Source of the DNA: JAUXLW01 sp964195005
Lineage (GTDB): Bacteria; Actinomycetota; Acidimicrobiia; Spongiisociales; SHLN01
Direction: 5' to 3'
DNA length: 7,151 nt
NCBI GenBank assembly: GCA_964195005.1
Contig: CAXMOO010000202.1
Location: 1-7,151 of the forward strand
The position numbers and the translations under genes were made by a program. The notes beneath the pieces were generated by a model. That model was not told where the DNA came from. It ran no database searches and saw only the letters and a list, made by a program, of their open reading frames with translations. Shown piece after piece: positions 1 to 6,444 of the stretch (position 1 is the first letter of the stretch; each line of letters opens with the position of its first letter).

Positions 1-549
1 CTGCGCGACTACCTCTACATTCCCCTCGGCGGTAACCGGACCGGCCACCGCGTGCGCAACGTGTTCCTCACGATGCTGCTGGGTGGGCTCTGGCACGGCG
101 CAGCCTGGACATTCGTGGTGTGGGGCGGTCTCCACGGTCTATATCTGGCCGCTCATCGGAGTTTGCGCCATCGCAGTCCGAAGGCGGCCGAAGACCCGTT
201 CACCTGGAACGACCTTGTCCCCACTCTGGTGACGTTCCACCTGGTGGGGCTGTCGTGGATCTTCTTCCGGGCCGACTCATTCACCCAGGCCTGGGAGTAC
301 CTCACCGGAATCGTCACACTGCGAGGAGGCCTGCCGAACATGATCGCCCTAGGCGACATGCTCATCCTCCTCGTGCCGCTTGGGCTCGCCAGCCTGGTGA
401 TCGACCTTGCTCAGCGCCAGGGCCGCAGCCAGCTAGCGATCCTGCAATGGCCCGTCGTGCAGCGGGGGCTGGCATATGGCGTCATGCTCGTAGCACTCAT
501 CGTGTTCACGGGCAGCGGTACTGTCCCATTCATCTACTTCCAATTCTGA
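1..549 (+). CDS. MBOAT-family O-acyltransferase (AlgI-like), C-terminal part
   Basis: The gene enters from the left edge, so its start is outside the window; 182 C-terminal residues are visible in frame 1. They open with the motif LRDYLYIPLGGNR, typical of the AlgI/DltB-like MBOAT family. Next comes LLGGLWHGAAW with the conserved membrane-embedded histidine (codon 94-96) and a second His in GGLHG. The segment WIFFRADSF and the terminal PFIYFQF are also characteristic of bacterial polysaccharide O-acetyltransferases. At least three hydrophobic membrane segments follow the active-site region. Known role of the family: moving acyl (usually acetyl) groups across the cytoplasmic membrane onto exported glycans. 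The next gene starts 2 nt after the stop and encodes an SGNH-like protein, the usual partner in such systems. The family call is firm; the acceptor polymer is unknown. Confidence 0.95.
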   Translation: MRDYLYIPLGGNRTGHRVRNVFLTMLLGGLWHGAAWTFVVWGGLHGLYLAAHRSLRHRSPKAAEDPFTWNDLVPTLVTFHLVGLSWIFFRADSFTQAWEYLTGIVTLRGGLPNMIALGDMLILLVPLGLASLVIDLAQRQGRSQLAILQWPVVQRGLAYGVMLVALIVFTGSGTVPFIYFQF

Positions 550-551
550 CC

Positions 552-1610
552 ATGACCATGACAACAACACCCTCCGCAGACACACCGAAAGTCAAAGTAG
601 TGATCGACAGCGATCACCCGGGATTGGCCGGCTTATGGCCCCGCCGCCCCGGCAAGACTGCCCTCATCGTTGTCGCCGTCCTCGTGGTAGCAGAGCTGGT
701 GGCTCGATTTCTAGCCGGAGGCCTCCCCAACCCGGCGTGGAACTTCGCCCAGACCGATTTGAAGGTCGAGGAAATGGAGGCGCTCGCTGCGGCGGGTCGG
801 AGCGCAGATGTGTTGCTGATCGGAAACTCGTCGGTCGCCGCTGGCTTCATCGGCGACGAGCTCGAGGATTTGCTTGACGTCGACACCGTCTACAACGCAG
901 GCCTCGACGGAGCCTCGATGCGGCTAATGGAGGACTGGGCGCTCAACGTGGTGGTGCCCCTCACCAACCCCGGCACTGTAGTTATCGGGCTCACCAGCCG
1001 TGACATGAATGATGACAGCCTCTCGAATGCCGAAGTCTTCGACAAGTACTTCGAGTCGGCCGGACGTGCCCGCTTCCTCGGAGAGGAAGAACTCGGGCAG
1101 AAAGTTCAGCAGGCGCTGGGAGGCATCTCAGCTTTAGTGAGGATCAGCCCTTTCCTGCGCGACCCGGCTTCTCTCATATCCCAATACGACCCCTCCGGAG
1201 CCCACGACGGAACCTTCCAACTCCCCTCAGATGAGTACGACGTCCGCACCCTCGACGTAACACGCACACGCGAGAGAGCTCTCAACGATTTCACCATCGG
1301 AGGCATCGAGACCCAGGCCTTGCAGCGGCTGACGGACGCACTCGAGGCCCAGGGCATCGAGGTAGTCATAGTCGAAATGCCGTTTGTGGCGGAGGACTAT
1401 TTGCCACTTCACCAAAACGGCTCAGCGGATTATGAAGCATTCCACGACGCCCTCGTCGCCTTTGTGGAAGGCCGTTCGGTGCCATACCTGGACCTCACGG
1501 ATTATCCATGGACTAAATCAGAGTTCTATGACTTCCTACACGTCAACACGTCGGGGATAGCGTTGATCAACTCCATGCTCGCCGAGCTACTGGCGGAACT
1601 GGGCGTTTAG
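552..1610 (+). CDS. Membrane-anchored SGNH-hydrolase-like protein, probable O-acetylation partner
   Basis: The protein has 352 residues from ATG 552. A second ATG lies at 558 and neither has a clear Shine-Dalgarno site, so translation is probably coupled to the MBOAT stop 2 nt upstream. A short charged cytoplasmic N-terminus precedes one hydrophobic segment (about residues 36-55), with the rest predicted outside. SGNH-type blocks are visible: ADVLLIGNSS (residues 86-94; candidate nucleophile Ser93, GNS in place of GDS), NAGLDG (115-120), GLTSRDMND (146-154), and DFLH (327-330), matching the Asp-x-x-His of block V. By analogy with AlgJ/AlgX-type proteins beside MBOATs, it would receive or transfer acetyl groups on an extracellular polysaccharide. 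The overall fold is inferred from these motifs; an esterase activity is the alternative. The open frame extends upstream to 120, but that part overlaps the MBOAT gene and is not coding. Confidence 0.78.
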   Translation: MTMTTTPSADTPKVKVVIDSDHPGLAGLWPRRPGKTALIVVAVLVVAELVARFLAGGLPNPAWNFAQTDLKVEEMEALAAAGRSADVLLIGNSSVAAGFIGDELEDLLDVDTVYNAGLDGASMRLMEDWALNVVVPLTNPGTVVIGLTSRDMNDDSLSNAEVFDKYFESAGRARFLGEEELGQKVQQALGGISALVRISPFLRDPASLISQYDPSGAHDGTFQLPSDEYDVRTLDVTRTRERALNDFTIGGIETQALQRLTDALEAQGIEVVIVEMPFVAEDYLPLHQNGSADYEAFHDALVAFVEGRSVPYLDLTDYPWTKSEFYDFLHVNTSGIALINSMLAELLAELGV

Positions 1611-1623
1611 TGGTCTAGGGGGG

Positions 1624-4020
1624 CTAGCCGTCGCCCCGCTCGAATTCCTCTTCGAAGCTGACTGCCTGACGGCGGTCGCTTGACGACTTGGAGGAGCTAC
1701 GCCCCCGGTCGGCGGCGGCCTCCTCTCGGGGCCGGCGCTTGCGTCCGCCTCCATCCCGATCCCGACCGCGATCCCGGTCCCGGCCTCGATCTCGATCTCG
1801 ATCGTCATCGCGGTCGCGGTCGCGGCCACGATCACTGTCGTCCCGGGAACGAGGGGCATCATCGCCATCGTCGGAAGTTTCCTCCCCGGCCATGTTGAGA
1901 CTGACCTTGCCGTTGCGGTCAATTTCATTGACAACCACCTGGATCTTGTCGCCCAGGCTGAGCACGTCTTCGACATTGTCGATGCGCCGGTTGCCACCGA
2001 TCTTGGAGATATGCAACAAGCCGTCCCGGCCCGGGAGGATGTTCACGAACGCACCAAACTTGGTGATATTCACAACTTCGCCCTCATACTCGACCCCCAG
2101 GTCGGGCTCCGGCGGGAAGGCAATCATCATCACCTTCTCGCGAGCAGCCTCCATCGAAGCCTGGTCGGCGGCTCCCACGCGCACCGTGCCGTCGTCATCG
2201 ATATCGAGCGTGGCACCGGTCTCTTCCTCGATTTCCCGGATCATCTTCCCCTTAGGACCGATGATCTCGCCGATCTTGTCGCGAGGAATCTGGACCGCTT
2301 CGATCCGCGGGGTGTACTCCCGCAATTCCTCGCGGGGACCATCGATGGCATCCTTCATGGCCGCAAGCACCTTGAGACGCGCCTCCTTGGCCTGAGCCAG
2401 AGCATCCGACAGCACCTCGGCAGGCAACCCCTCGATCTTCGTGTCGAGCTGCAGCGCCGTAATAACGTCGGCCGTTCCGGCCACCTTGAAGTCCATGTCC
2501 CCGAGGGCATCCTCAGCTCCGAGGATGTCGGTCAAGGTCACGAAGCCTCCCTCGTGAGAAATTAGGCCCATAGCAATGCCGCCTACCGGCGCCATGATGG
2601 GAACCCCGGCATCCATCAACGAAAGGCTGGAACCACACACTGAGGCCATCGAGCTGGAACCGTTCGAAGCCAGAACCTCAGAAACCAGGCGGAAGGCGTA
2701 CGGGAAATCGTCGGCATCCGGAATGACCGGAAGCAAGGCCTTCTCAGCCAACGCCCCGTGTCCGATCTCGCGACGCTTCGGTCCCCTCATGAAACCGGTC
2801 TCTCCGGTGGAGTAAGGGGGGAAGTTGTAGTGATGCATGTACCGCTTGGATTCTTCGACGGCGATGGTGTCCAACATCTGCTCCATGCGCAGCATGCCGA
2901 GAGTCGACACGTTTAGAACCTGAGTGTCACCCCGCTTGAAGATTGCGGATCCGTGAGTCCGCGGTAAAACGCCCACTTCGGCCTCGAGCGGCCGGATCTC
3001 CCCTGGAGCCCTTCCATCAAGGCGAACTCCCTCGTTGATAACCCGCTCCCGCATGCTCTTCTTCATCACCGCCCGGAAGGCCCTCTCCAATTGGCGGACC
3101 TCCTCGGGATCGGTCTCCTCATCCGTGAGCTCGGCCATCACGGCCTCTTTGAGCTCGTCCTGGACTTCCTTGCGAGCTTTCTTGTCGGTGATACCGACGA
3201 CGTTGTCGGCTCGATCGCCAATCGCACCGGCTATCCGGTCGAACACCTCTGGCGTGTAATCGCTAACCAGCGGCCACTCCACCTCGGGTGGATCGAAGTT
3301 GCGAGCTAGCTCCAACTGCAGGTCAATCAGCTGGCCGATGTACTGCTTGGCTTCCTCGAGCCCGCGAGCTACCGCTTCCTCATCGCTGGGCGGTTGGCCA
3401 GCCTCAATGAGGCGCAGGCCATCTTCGGTTGCCCCGGCTTCCACCATGACGATGTCGATCTCACCTGAGCTGTTGCGCACTCCAGCGACGGTTAGCTCGA
3501 ACACCGATTCTTGAAGCTCGCTGTAGGTCGGGAGTGGCACCCACTCGCCGTCTTTGAGCCCGACCCGAACGGCGCCAATCGGGCCTTCGAATGGGATGGG
3601 GCTAATCATCAGAGCCGCCGAAGCACCGTTGAGGGCTGCGACGTCGTAGGCGTTCTCATTGTCGACCTGAAGAATCGTGGCGATGATGTGGGTCTCGCTC
3701 AGGAAGCCTTCTTTGAACGAAGGGCGCAACGGCCGGTCTATCAAACGACACGTGAGAATGGCGCGCTCTGTGGCACGCCCCTCGCGGCGGAAGAACGAGC
3801 CGGGGATTCTCCCCACGGCGTACATCCGCTCCTCACAGTCAACCGTTAGCGGGAAGAAGCCGGCTCCCTCCCTCAATTTGCGGGAGGCAGTAGCCGTAAC
3901 GAGTACCTCGGTCTCCCCGAGCGTCACGATGACCGCCCCATCTGCTTGTTGTGCGACTCTGCCGGCCGAAATGGTTATTTCGGAATTGCCGATCTTGCCG
4001 CTGACGCTGTGTTCAGACAT
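1624..4020 (-). CDS. pnp: Polynucleotide phosphorylase (PNPase) with Arg/Asp-rich C-terminal tail
   Basis: The protein has 798 residues and performs 3'-to-5' phosphorolytic RNA decay, normally as a cytoplasmic trimer. Domains in order: first RNase PH domain (about 12-145, with FFRREGR 77-82 region and RLIDRPLRP); helical linker; second RNase PH domain (about 325-560); KH domain (about 574-633, GPKG 588-591); S1 domain (about 644-710). Aligned with E. coli PNPase, catalytic D486, D492 and K494 correspond to D504, D510 and K512 in the GDMDFK region. The tail (713-798) is a low-complexity stretch of Arg-Asp and Arg-Gly units, then a basic patch, a Ser-rich linker and the tip VSFEEEFERGDG. This makes it longer than a core PNPase of roughly 700-740 residues. 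The ATG at 4020 is preceded by AAAGGAG at good spacing, but that site is in a hairpin (4021-4049). It lies downstream of rpsO, the classic order. Confidence 0.98.
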   Translation of the reverse strand: MSEHSVSGKIGNSEITISAGRVAQQADGAVIVTLGETEVLVTATASRKLREGAGFFPLTVDCEERMYAVGRIPGSFFRREGRATERAILTCRLIDRPLRPSFKEGFLSETHIIATILQVDNENAYDVAALNGASAALMISPIPFEGPIGAVRVGLKDGEWVPLPTYSELQESVFELTVAGVRNSSGEIDIVMVEAGATEDGLRLIEAGQPPSDEEAVARGLEEAKQYIGQLIDLQLELARNFDPPEVEWPLVSDYTPEVFDRIAGAIGDRADNVVGITDKKARKEVQDELKEAVMAELTDEETDPEEVRQLERAFRAVMKKSMRERVINEGVRLDGRAPGEIRPLEAEVGVLPRTHGSAIFKRGDTQVLNVSTLGMLRMEQMLDTIAVEESKRYMHHYNFPPYSTGETGFMRGPKRREIGHGALAEKALLPVIPDADDFPYAFRLVSEVLASNGSSSMASVCGSSLSLMDAGVPIMAPVGGIAMGLISHEGGFVTLTDILGAEDALGDMDFKVAGTADVITALQLDTKIEGLPAEVLSDALAQAKEARLKVLAAMKDAIDGPREELREYTPRIEAVQIPRDKIGEIIGPKGKMIREIEEETGATLDIDDDGTVRVGAADQASMEAAREKVMMIAFPPEPDLGVEYEGEVVNITKFGAFVNILPGRDGLLHISKIGGNRRIDNVEDVLSLGDKIQVVVNEIDRNGKVSLNMAGEETSDDGDDAPRSRDDSDRGRDRDRDDDRDRDRGRDRDRGRDRDGGGRKRRPREEAAADRGRSSSKSSSDRRQAVSFEEEFERGDG
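1785..1826. repeat. In-frame hexanucleotide repeats encoding Arg-Asp units of the PNPase tail
   Basis: On the + strand CTCGAT occurs three times in tandem (1785-1802). After one diverged unit, CGCGGT occurs twice, followed by CGCGGC (1809-1826). Each hexamer encodes one two-residue Arg-Asp unit of PNPase on the minus strand. Gain or loss of a unit by slippage would change tail length without a frameshift. More degenerate Arg-Asp/Arg-Gly codons continue on both sides (about 1740-1860). Confidence 0.85.
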
Positions 4021-4049
4021 GCGTCTCTCCTTTCAATCTGGAGAGGCGC
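4021..4049 (-). promoter_or_regulatory. pnp leader hairpin that encloses the Shine-Dalgarno sequence
   Basis: In the pnp mRNA, GCGCCUCUCC (complement of 4040-4049) pairs with GGAGAGACGC (complement of 4021-4030). This gives 9 pairs with a single C-A mismatch and a 9-nt loop, AGAUUGAAA. The 3' arm abuts the AUG at 4020 and contains the GGAG of the ribosome binding site; the AAA before it is in the loop. Pairing is read directly from the sequence. A role in translational control or RNase III cleavage is inferred, by analogy with the known autoregulation of E. coli pnp through its structured leader. Confidence 0.7.
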
Positions 4050-4055
4050 CGGATC

Positions 4056-4091
4056 GATTACCAGTAATCATTCCTCGCGCTTGCAAGGAAT
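4056..4091 (-). promoter_or_regulatory. Inverted repeats and weak promoter candidate in the rpsO-pnp spacer
   Basis: Two inverted repeats lie side by side. GATTAC-CA-GTAATC (4056-4069) is a perfect 6-bp repeat with a 2-nt centre, more like a DNA operator than an RNA hairpin. ATTCCT/AGGAAT (4070-4075 and 4086-4091) can fold, after one C-A mismatch, with two more pairs inside and a 4-nt loop. On the minus strand TTGCAA (4081-4086) and GGTAAT (4057-4062) are 18 bp apart and could be a weak -35/-10 pair, each 4 of 6 to consensus. A start there would fall near 4050, so the transcript would begin with the SD-enclosing hairpin. I see no terminator between rpsO and pnp, so read-through from rpsO is likely as well. 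Confidence 0.35.
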
Positions 4092-4152
4092 CACCACTGA
4101 CAACAAATCCAGCCCTCTTCCTGTTGTGTGCGACCCGTGGGCCACAGGTTGA

Positions 4153-4410
4153 TTACCGGCGCAAACCCACCTTGACGATGAGATTGCGATAGCGCTCCAC
4201 ATCCTGATTTTGCAGGTAGTTGAGGAGTCGCCTCCGTTTTCCGACCAGCATCAAGAGCCCTCGCCGACTGTGATGATCCTTCTTGTGGACCTTCAAATGC
4301 TCGGTAAGGACCCTTACTCGTTCAGTGATCAAGGCAACCTGCACCTCCGGCGAACCGGTATCGGTGGCGTGCACCCCGAACTCACTAATAATTTTGCTGG
4401 TATCTGTCAC
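4153..4410 (-). CDS. rpsO: 30S ribosomal protein S15
   Basis: The protein has 85 residues and is clearly S15: ISEFGVHATDTGSPEVQVAL (8-27), HKKDHHSRRGLL (42-53, the conserved rRNA-contacting region), and the C-terminal LIVKVGLRR. S15 binds the central domain of 16S rRNA early in 30S assembly. The usual length is 88-89; the difference is about four residues at the N-terminus. The start is GTG at 4410. No in-frame ATG lies upstream, and the only SD-like stretch is GCAGG about 9 nt before it, partly inside a small hairpin (4421-4435). pnp follows after 132 bp without a visible terminator. The gene upstream is a sugar epimerase rather than truB/ribF-type genes often found near rpsO. Confidence 0.97.
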   Translation of the reverse strand: MTDTSKIISEFGVHATDTGSPEVQVALITERVRVLTEHLKVHKKDHHSRRGLLMLVGKRRRLLNYLQNQDVERYRNLIVKVGLRR

Positions 4411-4608
4411 GTGGAAAACCTGCCGGAAATCGGCACCGGGATTGTAGCACCCCCCTCTCGCGGAGCGGAGCGGGGAAGGCCCAGCTCATCTGGCGCTGGC
4501 TGCTCCGTCCCGGAGTACAGGTCATCAAGAGCACGGGCCCGCTGACGCTGCCCCGTCACCCGATACCAGAGCTAGCCCGCCTCAACGCCGCCTGAGGAAA
4601 CCGAGGCC
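4411..4608 (-). other. gme-rpsO intergenic region with several short hairpins
   Basis: No gene is visible here. Short perfect inverted repeats are CTGAGG/CCTCAG (4592-4612, covering the epimerase stop codon), TGACG/CGTCA (4543-4558) and TGCCG/CGGCA (4421-4435, just before rpsO). A longer one, CCCCTCTC/GAGCGGGG (4452-4475), has one mismatch in 8. None is followed by a T-run on the minus strand, so none is a convincing intrinsic terminator. Confidence 0.5.
4441..4449 (-). promoter_or_regulatory. Extended -10 promoter candidate for rpsO-pnp
   Basis: Read on the minus strand, the sequence is TGCTACAAT, an extended -10 (TGn followed by TACAAT, 5 of 6 to TATAAT). No good -35 hexamer lies 16-18 bp upstream, where the sequence is GC-rich and forms an inverted repeat (4452-4475). 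A start about 7 nt downstream would give a leader of roughly 24 nt before the rpsO GTG. Confidence 0.45.
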
Positions 4609-5571
4609 TCAGCTGGTGGCGCCTTGCACCTGCTCTTCGATCCAGCGATAGGTCGGCACCAGGCCCACTTCGAGGGGAATGGATGGCTCCCAGCCAAGGA
4701 CCTCGCGCAGCTTTGTGTTATCCGAGTTACGCCCCCGGACTCCTTGCGGACCCTCGACGTGTTTCAAACTGATGTTCTTCTTGCCCGAGATCTCGATGAT
4801 GATCTCAGCGAGCTCATTGATGGTGACCATGCGATCGCGCCCAAGATTGAGAGGCTCGGTGAAGTCAGACATCATCAGCCGGAAGATACCCAGCACCGTG
4901 TCATCGATGGAGCAGAAGGAGCGGGTCTGCTCACCATCTCCCCAGATTTCGATGCTGCCTCCGTCCTCGACCTCGGCCACCTTTCGACAAAGCGCGGCCG
5001 GAGCCTTCTCTCTGCCTCCGGTCCAAGTCCCATAGGGGCCGTAAATGTTGTGGAACCGAACGACCCTGACGTCGAGGTCATATTCCTGGTGGTAGTAATG
5101 GGCGGCAATCTCGGACACGAGCTTCTCCCAGCCATAGGCGTCTTGCGGGGCGGCCGGGTAGGCGTCCGCCTCTTTCAGAGGCGTGACATCCGTATCAGTC
5201 TGAAGATGCTCGGGATAAATACATGCCGAGGACGTATATAGGTAGCGATTCACGCCGTTTTCGCGAGCTGCTTCGAGGGTGTGCAAGTTGATGAGAGCGT
5301 TGTTGTGGAGAATCGTGGCGTGATTTGCCGAGATGAAGCCCATCCCACCCATGTCGGCAGCGAGCGCATAAACGTGGTCGACATCCTTGGTGGCCTCGAG
5401 ACAGTTCTCCCACCGGCGCAGATCAAGTAGCCCGAACTCGTCGGCATCGATATCGGTGAACTCGGGTTTCTTGATATCCACACCGCGCACCCAATACCCA
5501 TTTTCCTTGAGGGTGGTTATCAGATGATGACCGATGAAACCACCGGCGCCTGTGACGAGAACGCGTTCCAT
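4609..5571 (-). CDS. GDP-mannose 3,5-epimerase-like extended SDR
   Basis: The 320-residue extended short-chain dehydrogenase/reductase begins with the NAD-binding motif TGAGGFIG (7-14). It matches the plant GDP-D-mannose 3',5'-epimerase as I recall it: AADMGGMGFI (71-80), SSACIYPE (114-121), PQDAYGWEK (142-150), RFHNIYGPYGTWTGGREKAP (172-191), WGDGEQTRSF (210-219), GPQGVRGRNSDN (274-285). At a constant offset of 28 from the Arabidopsis enzyme, catalytic Cys145, Tyr174, Lys178 and Lys217 become Cys117, Tyr146, Lys150 and Lys189, all present. The expected reaction converts GDP-D-mannose to GDP-L-galactose and/or GDP-L-gulose. ATG 5571 is preceded by GGAGG 12 nt away, a slightly long spacing. 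The gene lies 50 bp after tagA, probably in the same transcript, suggesting an L-sugar for a surface glycan. The exact product cannot be settled from sequence. Confidence 0.88.
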   Translation of the reverse strand: MERVLVTGAGGFIGHHLITTLKENGYWVRGVDIKKPEFTDIDADEFGLLDLRRWENCLEATKDVDHVYALAADMGGMGFISANHATILHNNALINLHTLEAARENGVNRYLYTSSACIYPEHLQTDTDVTPLKEADAYPAAPQDAYGWEKLVSEIAAHYYHQEYDLDVRVVRFHNIYGPYGTWTGGREKAPAALCRKVAEVEDGGSIEIWGDGEQTRSFCSIDDTVLGIFRLMMSDFTEPLNLGRDRMVTINELAEIIIEISGKKNISLKHVEGPQGVRGRNSDNTKLREVLGWEPSIPLEVGLVPTYRWIEEQVQGATS

Positions 5572-5590
5572 GTCTTGCTGTTACCTCCGA

Positions 5591-5626
5591 GTTAACGCGG
5601 GTGGGAAACCCCTACCCTCCGTTAGC
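5591..5626 (-). repeat. Intercistronic hairpin between tagA and the epimerase gene
   Basis: Outer arms GTTAACG (5591-5597) and CGTTAGC (5620-5626) pair except for one position. Inside, GGGT/ACCC and GGG-AAA-CCC form a further stem with small bulges. The hairpin covers the tagA stop codon (5622-5624) and ends 2 nt before the GGAGG of the next gene (5584-5588). There is no T-run, so it is not an intrinsic terminator. A role in mRNA stability or in spacing translation is inferred. Confidence 0.5.
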
Positions 5627-6443
5627 TTATTCCACTTTCTGTAGTCCCATCGGGCGGTTGCGAGGCCCCCTTGAGTTCTTCGGGGTCCAGCAGTCTCGGC
5701 TTGCGGCGCATTATCGCCAGGGCAAAGCGCGGGTTGTTTCCCAGGTACCGCTTCCACAATCGTCGCGGTTCCTTGATGAGCCGGTAGAACCACTCTAGGC
5801 CCCACTTTTGCATCCAGAACGGTGCCTGCGGGAGCAATCCGGCATTCATGTCAAAAGCGGCACCGACCCCGAGTACGGCCGGAGCGTTGAGGGACCCGAT
5901 GTGCGCGGCCATCCAACGCTCCTGTTTGGGCGTGCTCAAGCCCACCCAAACAAAATCAGGTTGGGCCTCGCTGATCTTCTCGACAATGGCGGCGGACTCC
6001 TCTGGGCTGAGCTCTCGAAACGGGGGCGAGTAGGCGCCCACAACCTTGAGGCCGGGAAATTGCTCCCTGAGGCGGGAGGCGAGGAGGTCGGGCACGCCTT
6101 CTTTGCCACCGTAGAAGTAGTGGGTCCATTCCTCCTCGACCGAGCGGCGGCAGATCTCCAGCATCAGGTCGGGACCGTACACCCGGGCCATATGGGCCGC
6201 GCCTGCCCGCCGCCCAGCCCACACCATGGGCATGCCGTCGGGAGTTGTGAGTCCGGAACGGTTATGGATCTCGAGCAGAGCGTCGTCTTTCTGTGATTCC
6301 ATCACGCCGTGGACTCCCGTCACACATACGTAGTGCGGTTCACGGGCCTCCACCCATCGCGAAATCTCCTGGACTGCGATCTCCATGTTGATCGCGCTAA
6401 CTCCGACCCCCAGGACATCTACCCGTTGGATCTTCATCTCCAC
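5622..6443 (-). CDS. WecG/TagA/CpsF-family glycosyltransferase (GT26)
   Basis: This family transfers a sugar (ManNAc in TagA, ManNAcA in WecG) from a UDP-sugar onto undecaprenyl-PP-linked GlcNAc at the inner membrane face, building teichoic-acid linkage units or exopolysaccharide. Motifs, numbered from the TTG at 6458: TPDGMPMVWAGR (72-83; Asp74 matches the proposed catalytic Asp of TagA), YGPDLM (94-99), HYFYGGKEGV (113-122), WVGLSTPKQERWMA (171-184; Gln179), LGVGAAFDMNAG (196-207), and the basic C-terminal FYRLIKEPRRLWKRYLGNN (224-242), the appendage that binds membrane in TagA. Three starts are possible: TTG 6458, GTG 6443 and ATG 6437. I prefer GTG 6443 because GAGG lies 9 nt upstream and the preceding reading frame stops 1 nt before it. 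That gives 273 residues. The family call is firm; donor and acceptor sugars are unknown. Confidence 0.93.
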   Translation of the reverse strand: MEMKIQRVDVLGVGVSAINMEIAVQEISRWVEAREPHYVCVTGVHGVMESQKDDALLEIHNRSGLTTPDGMPMVWAGRRAGAAHMARVYGPDLMLEICRRSVEEEWTHYFYGGKEGVPDLLASRLREQFPGLKVVGAYSPPFRELSPEESAAIVEKISEAQPDFVWVGLSTPKQERWMAAHIGSLNAPAVLGVGAAFDMNAGLLPQAPFWMQKWGLEWFYRLIKEPRRLWKRYLGNNPRFALAIMRRKPRLLDPEELKGASQPPDGTTESGIS

Positions 6444-6444
6444 A

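Noticed and set aside
120..551. Upstream extension of the SGNH-like reading frame
   Set aside because: It overlaps the MBOAT gene in another frame, is Pro/Arg/His-rich without family resemblance, and ATG 552 right after the MBOAT stop is a far better start.
1688..2395. Long + strand open frame rich in Arg-Ser repeats
   Set aside because: It is antisense to pnp. The RS repeats are simply the reverse-strand reading of the Arg-Asp repeat codons, and no family signature or ribosome binding site supports it.
2011..2565. Other open frames opposite pnp (here and at 3035-3849)
   Set aside because: High-GC shadows of a conserved gene; no recognisable domain or translation signal.
4452..4475. Terminator for the epimerase gene
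   Set aside because: The hairpin has one mismatch and no T-run. It is instead followed by the extended -10 candidate for rpsO.
4592..4612. Terminator at the epimerase stop codon
   Set aside because: A 6-bp stem with a 9-nt loop and GC-rich sequence after it; too weak and lacks a T-tract.
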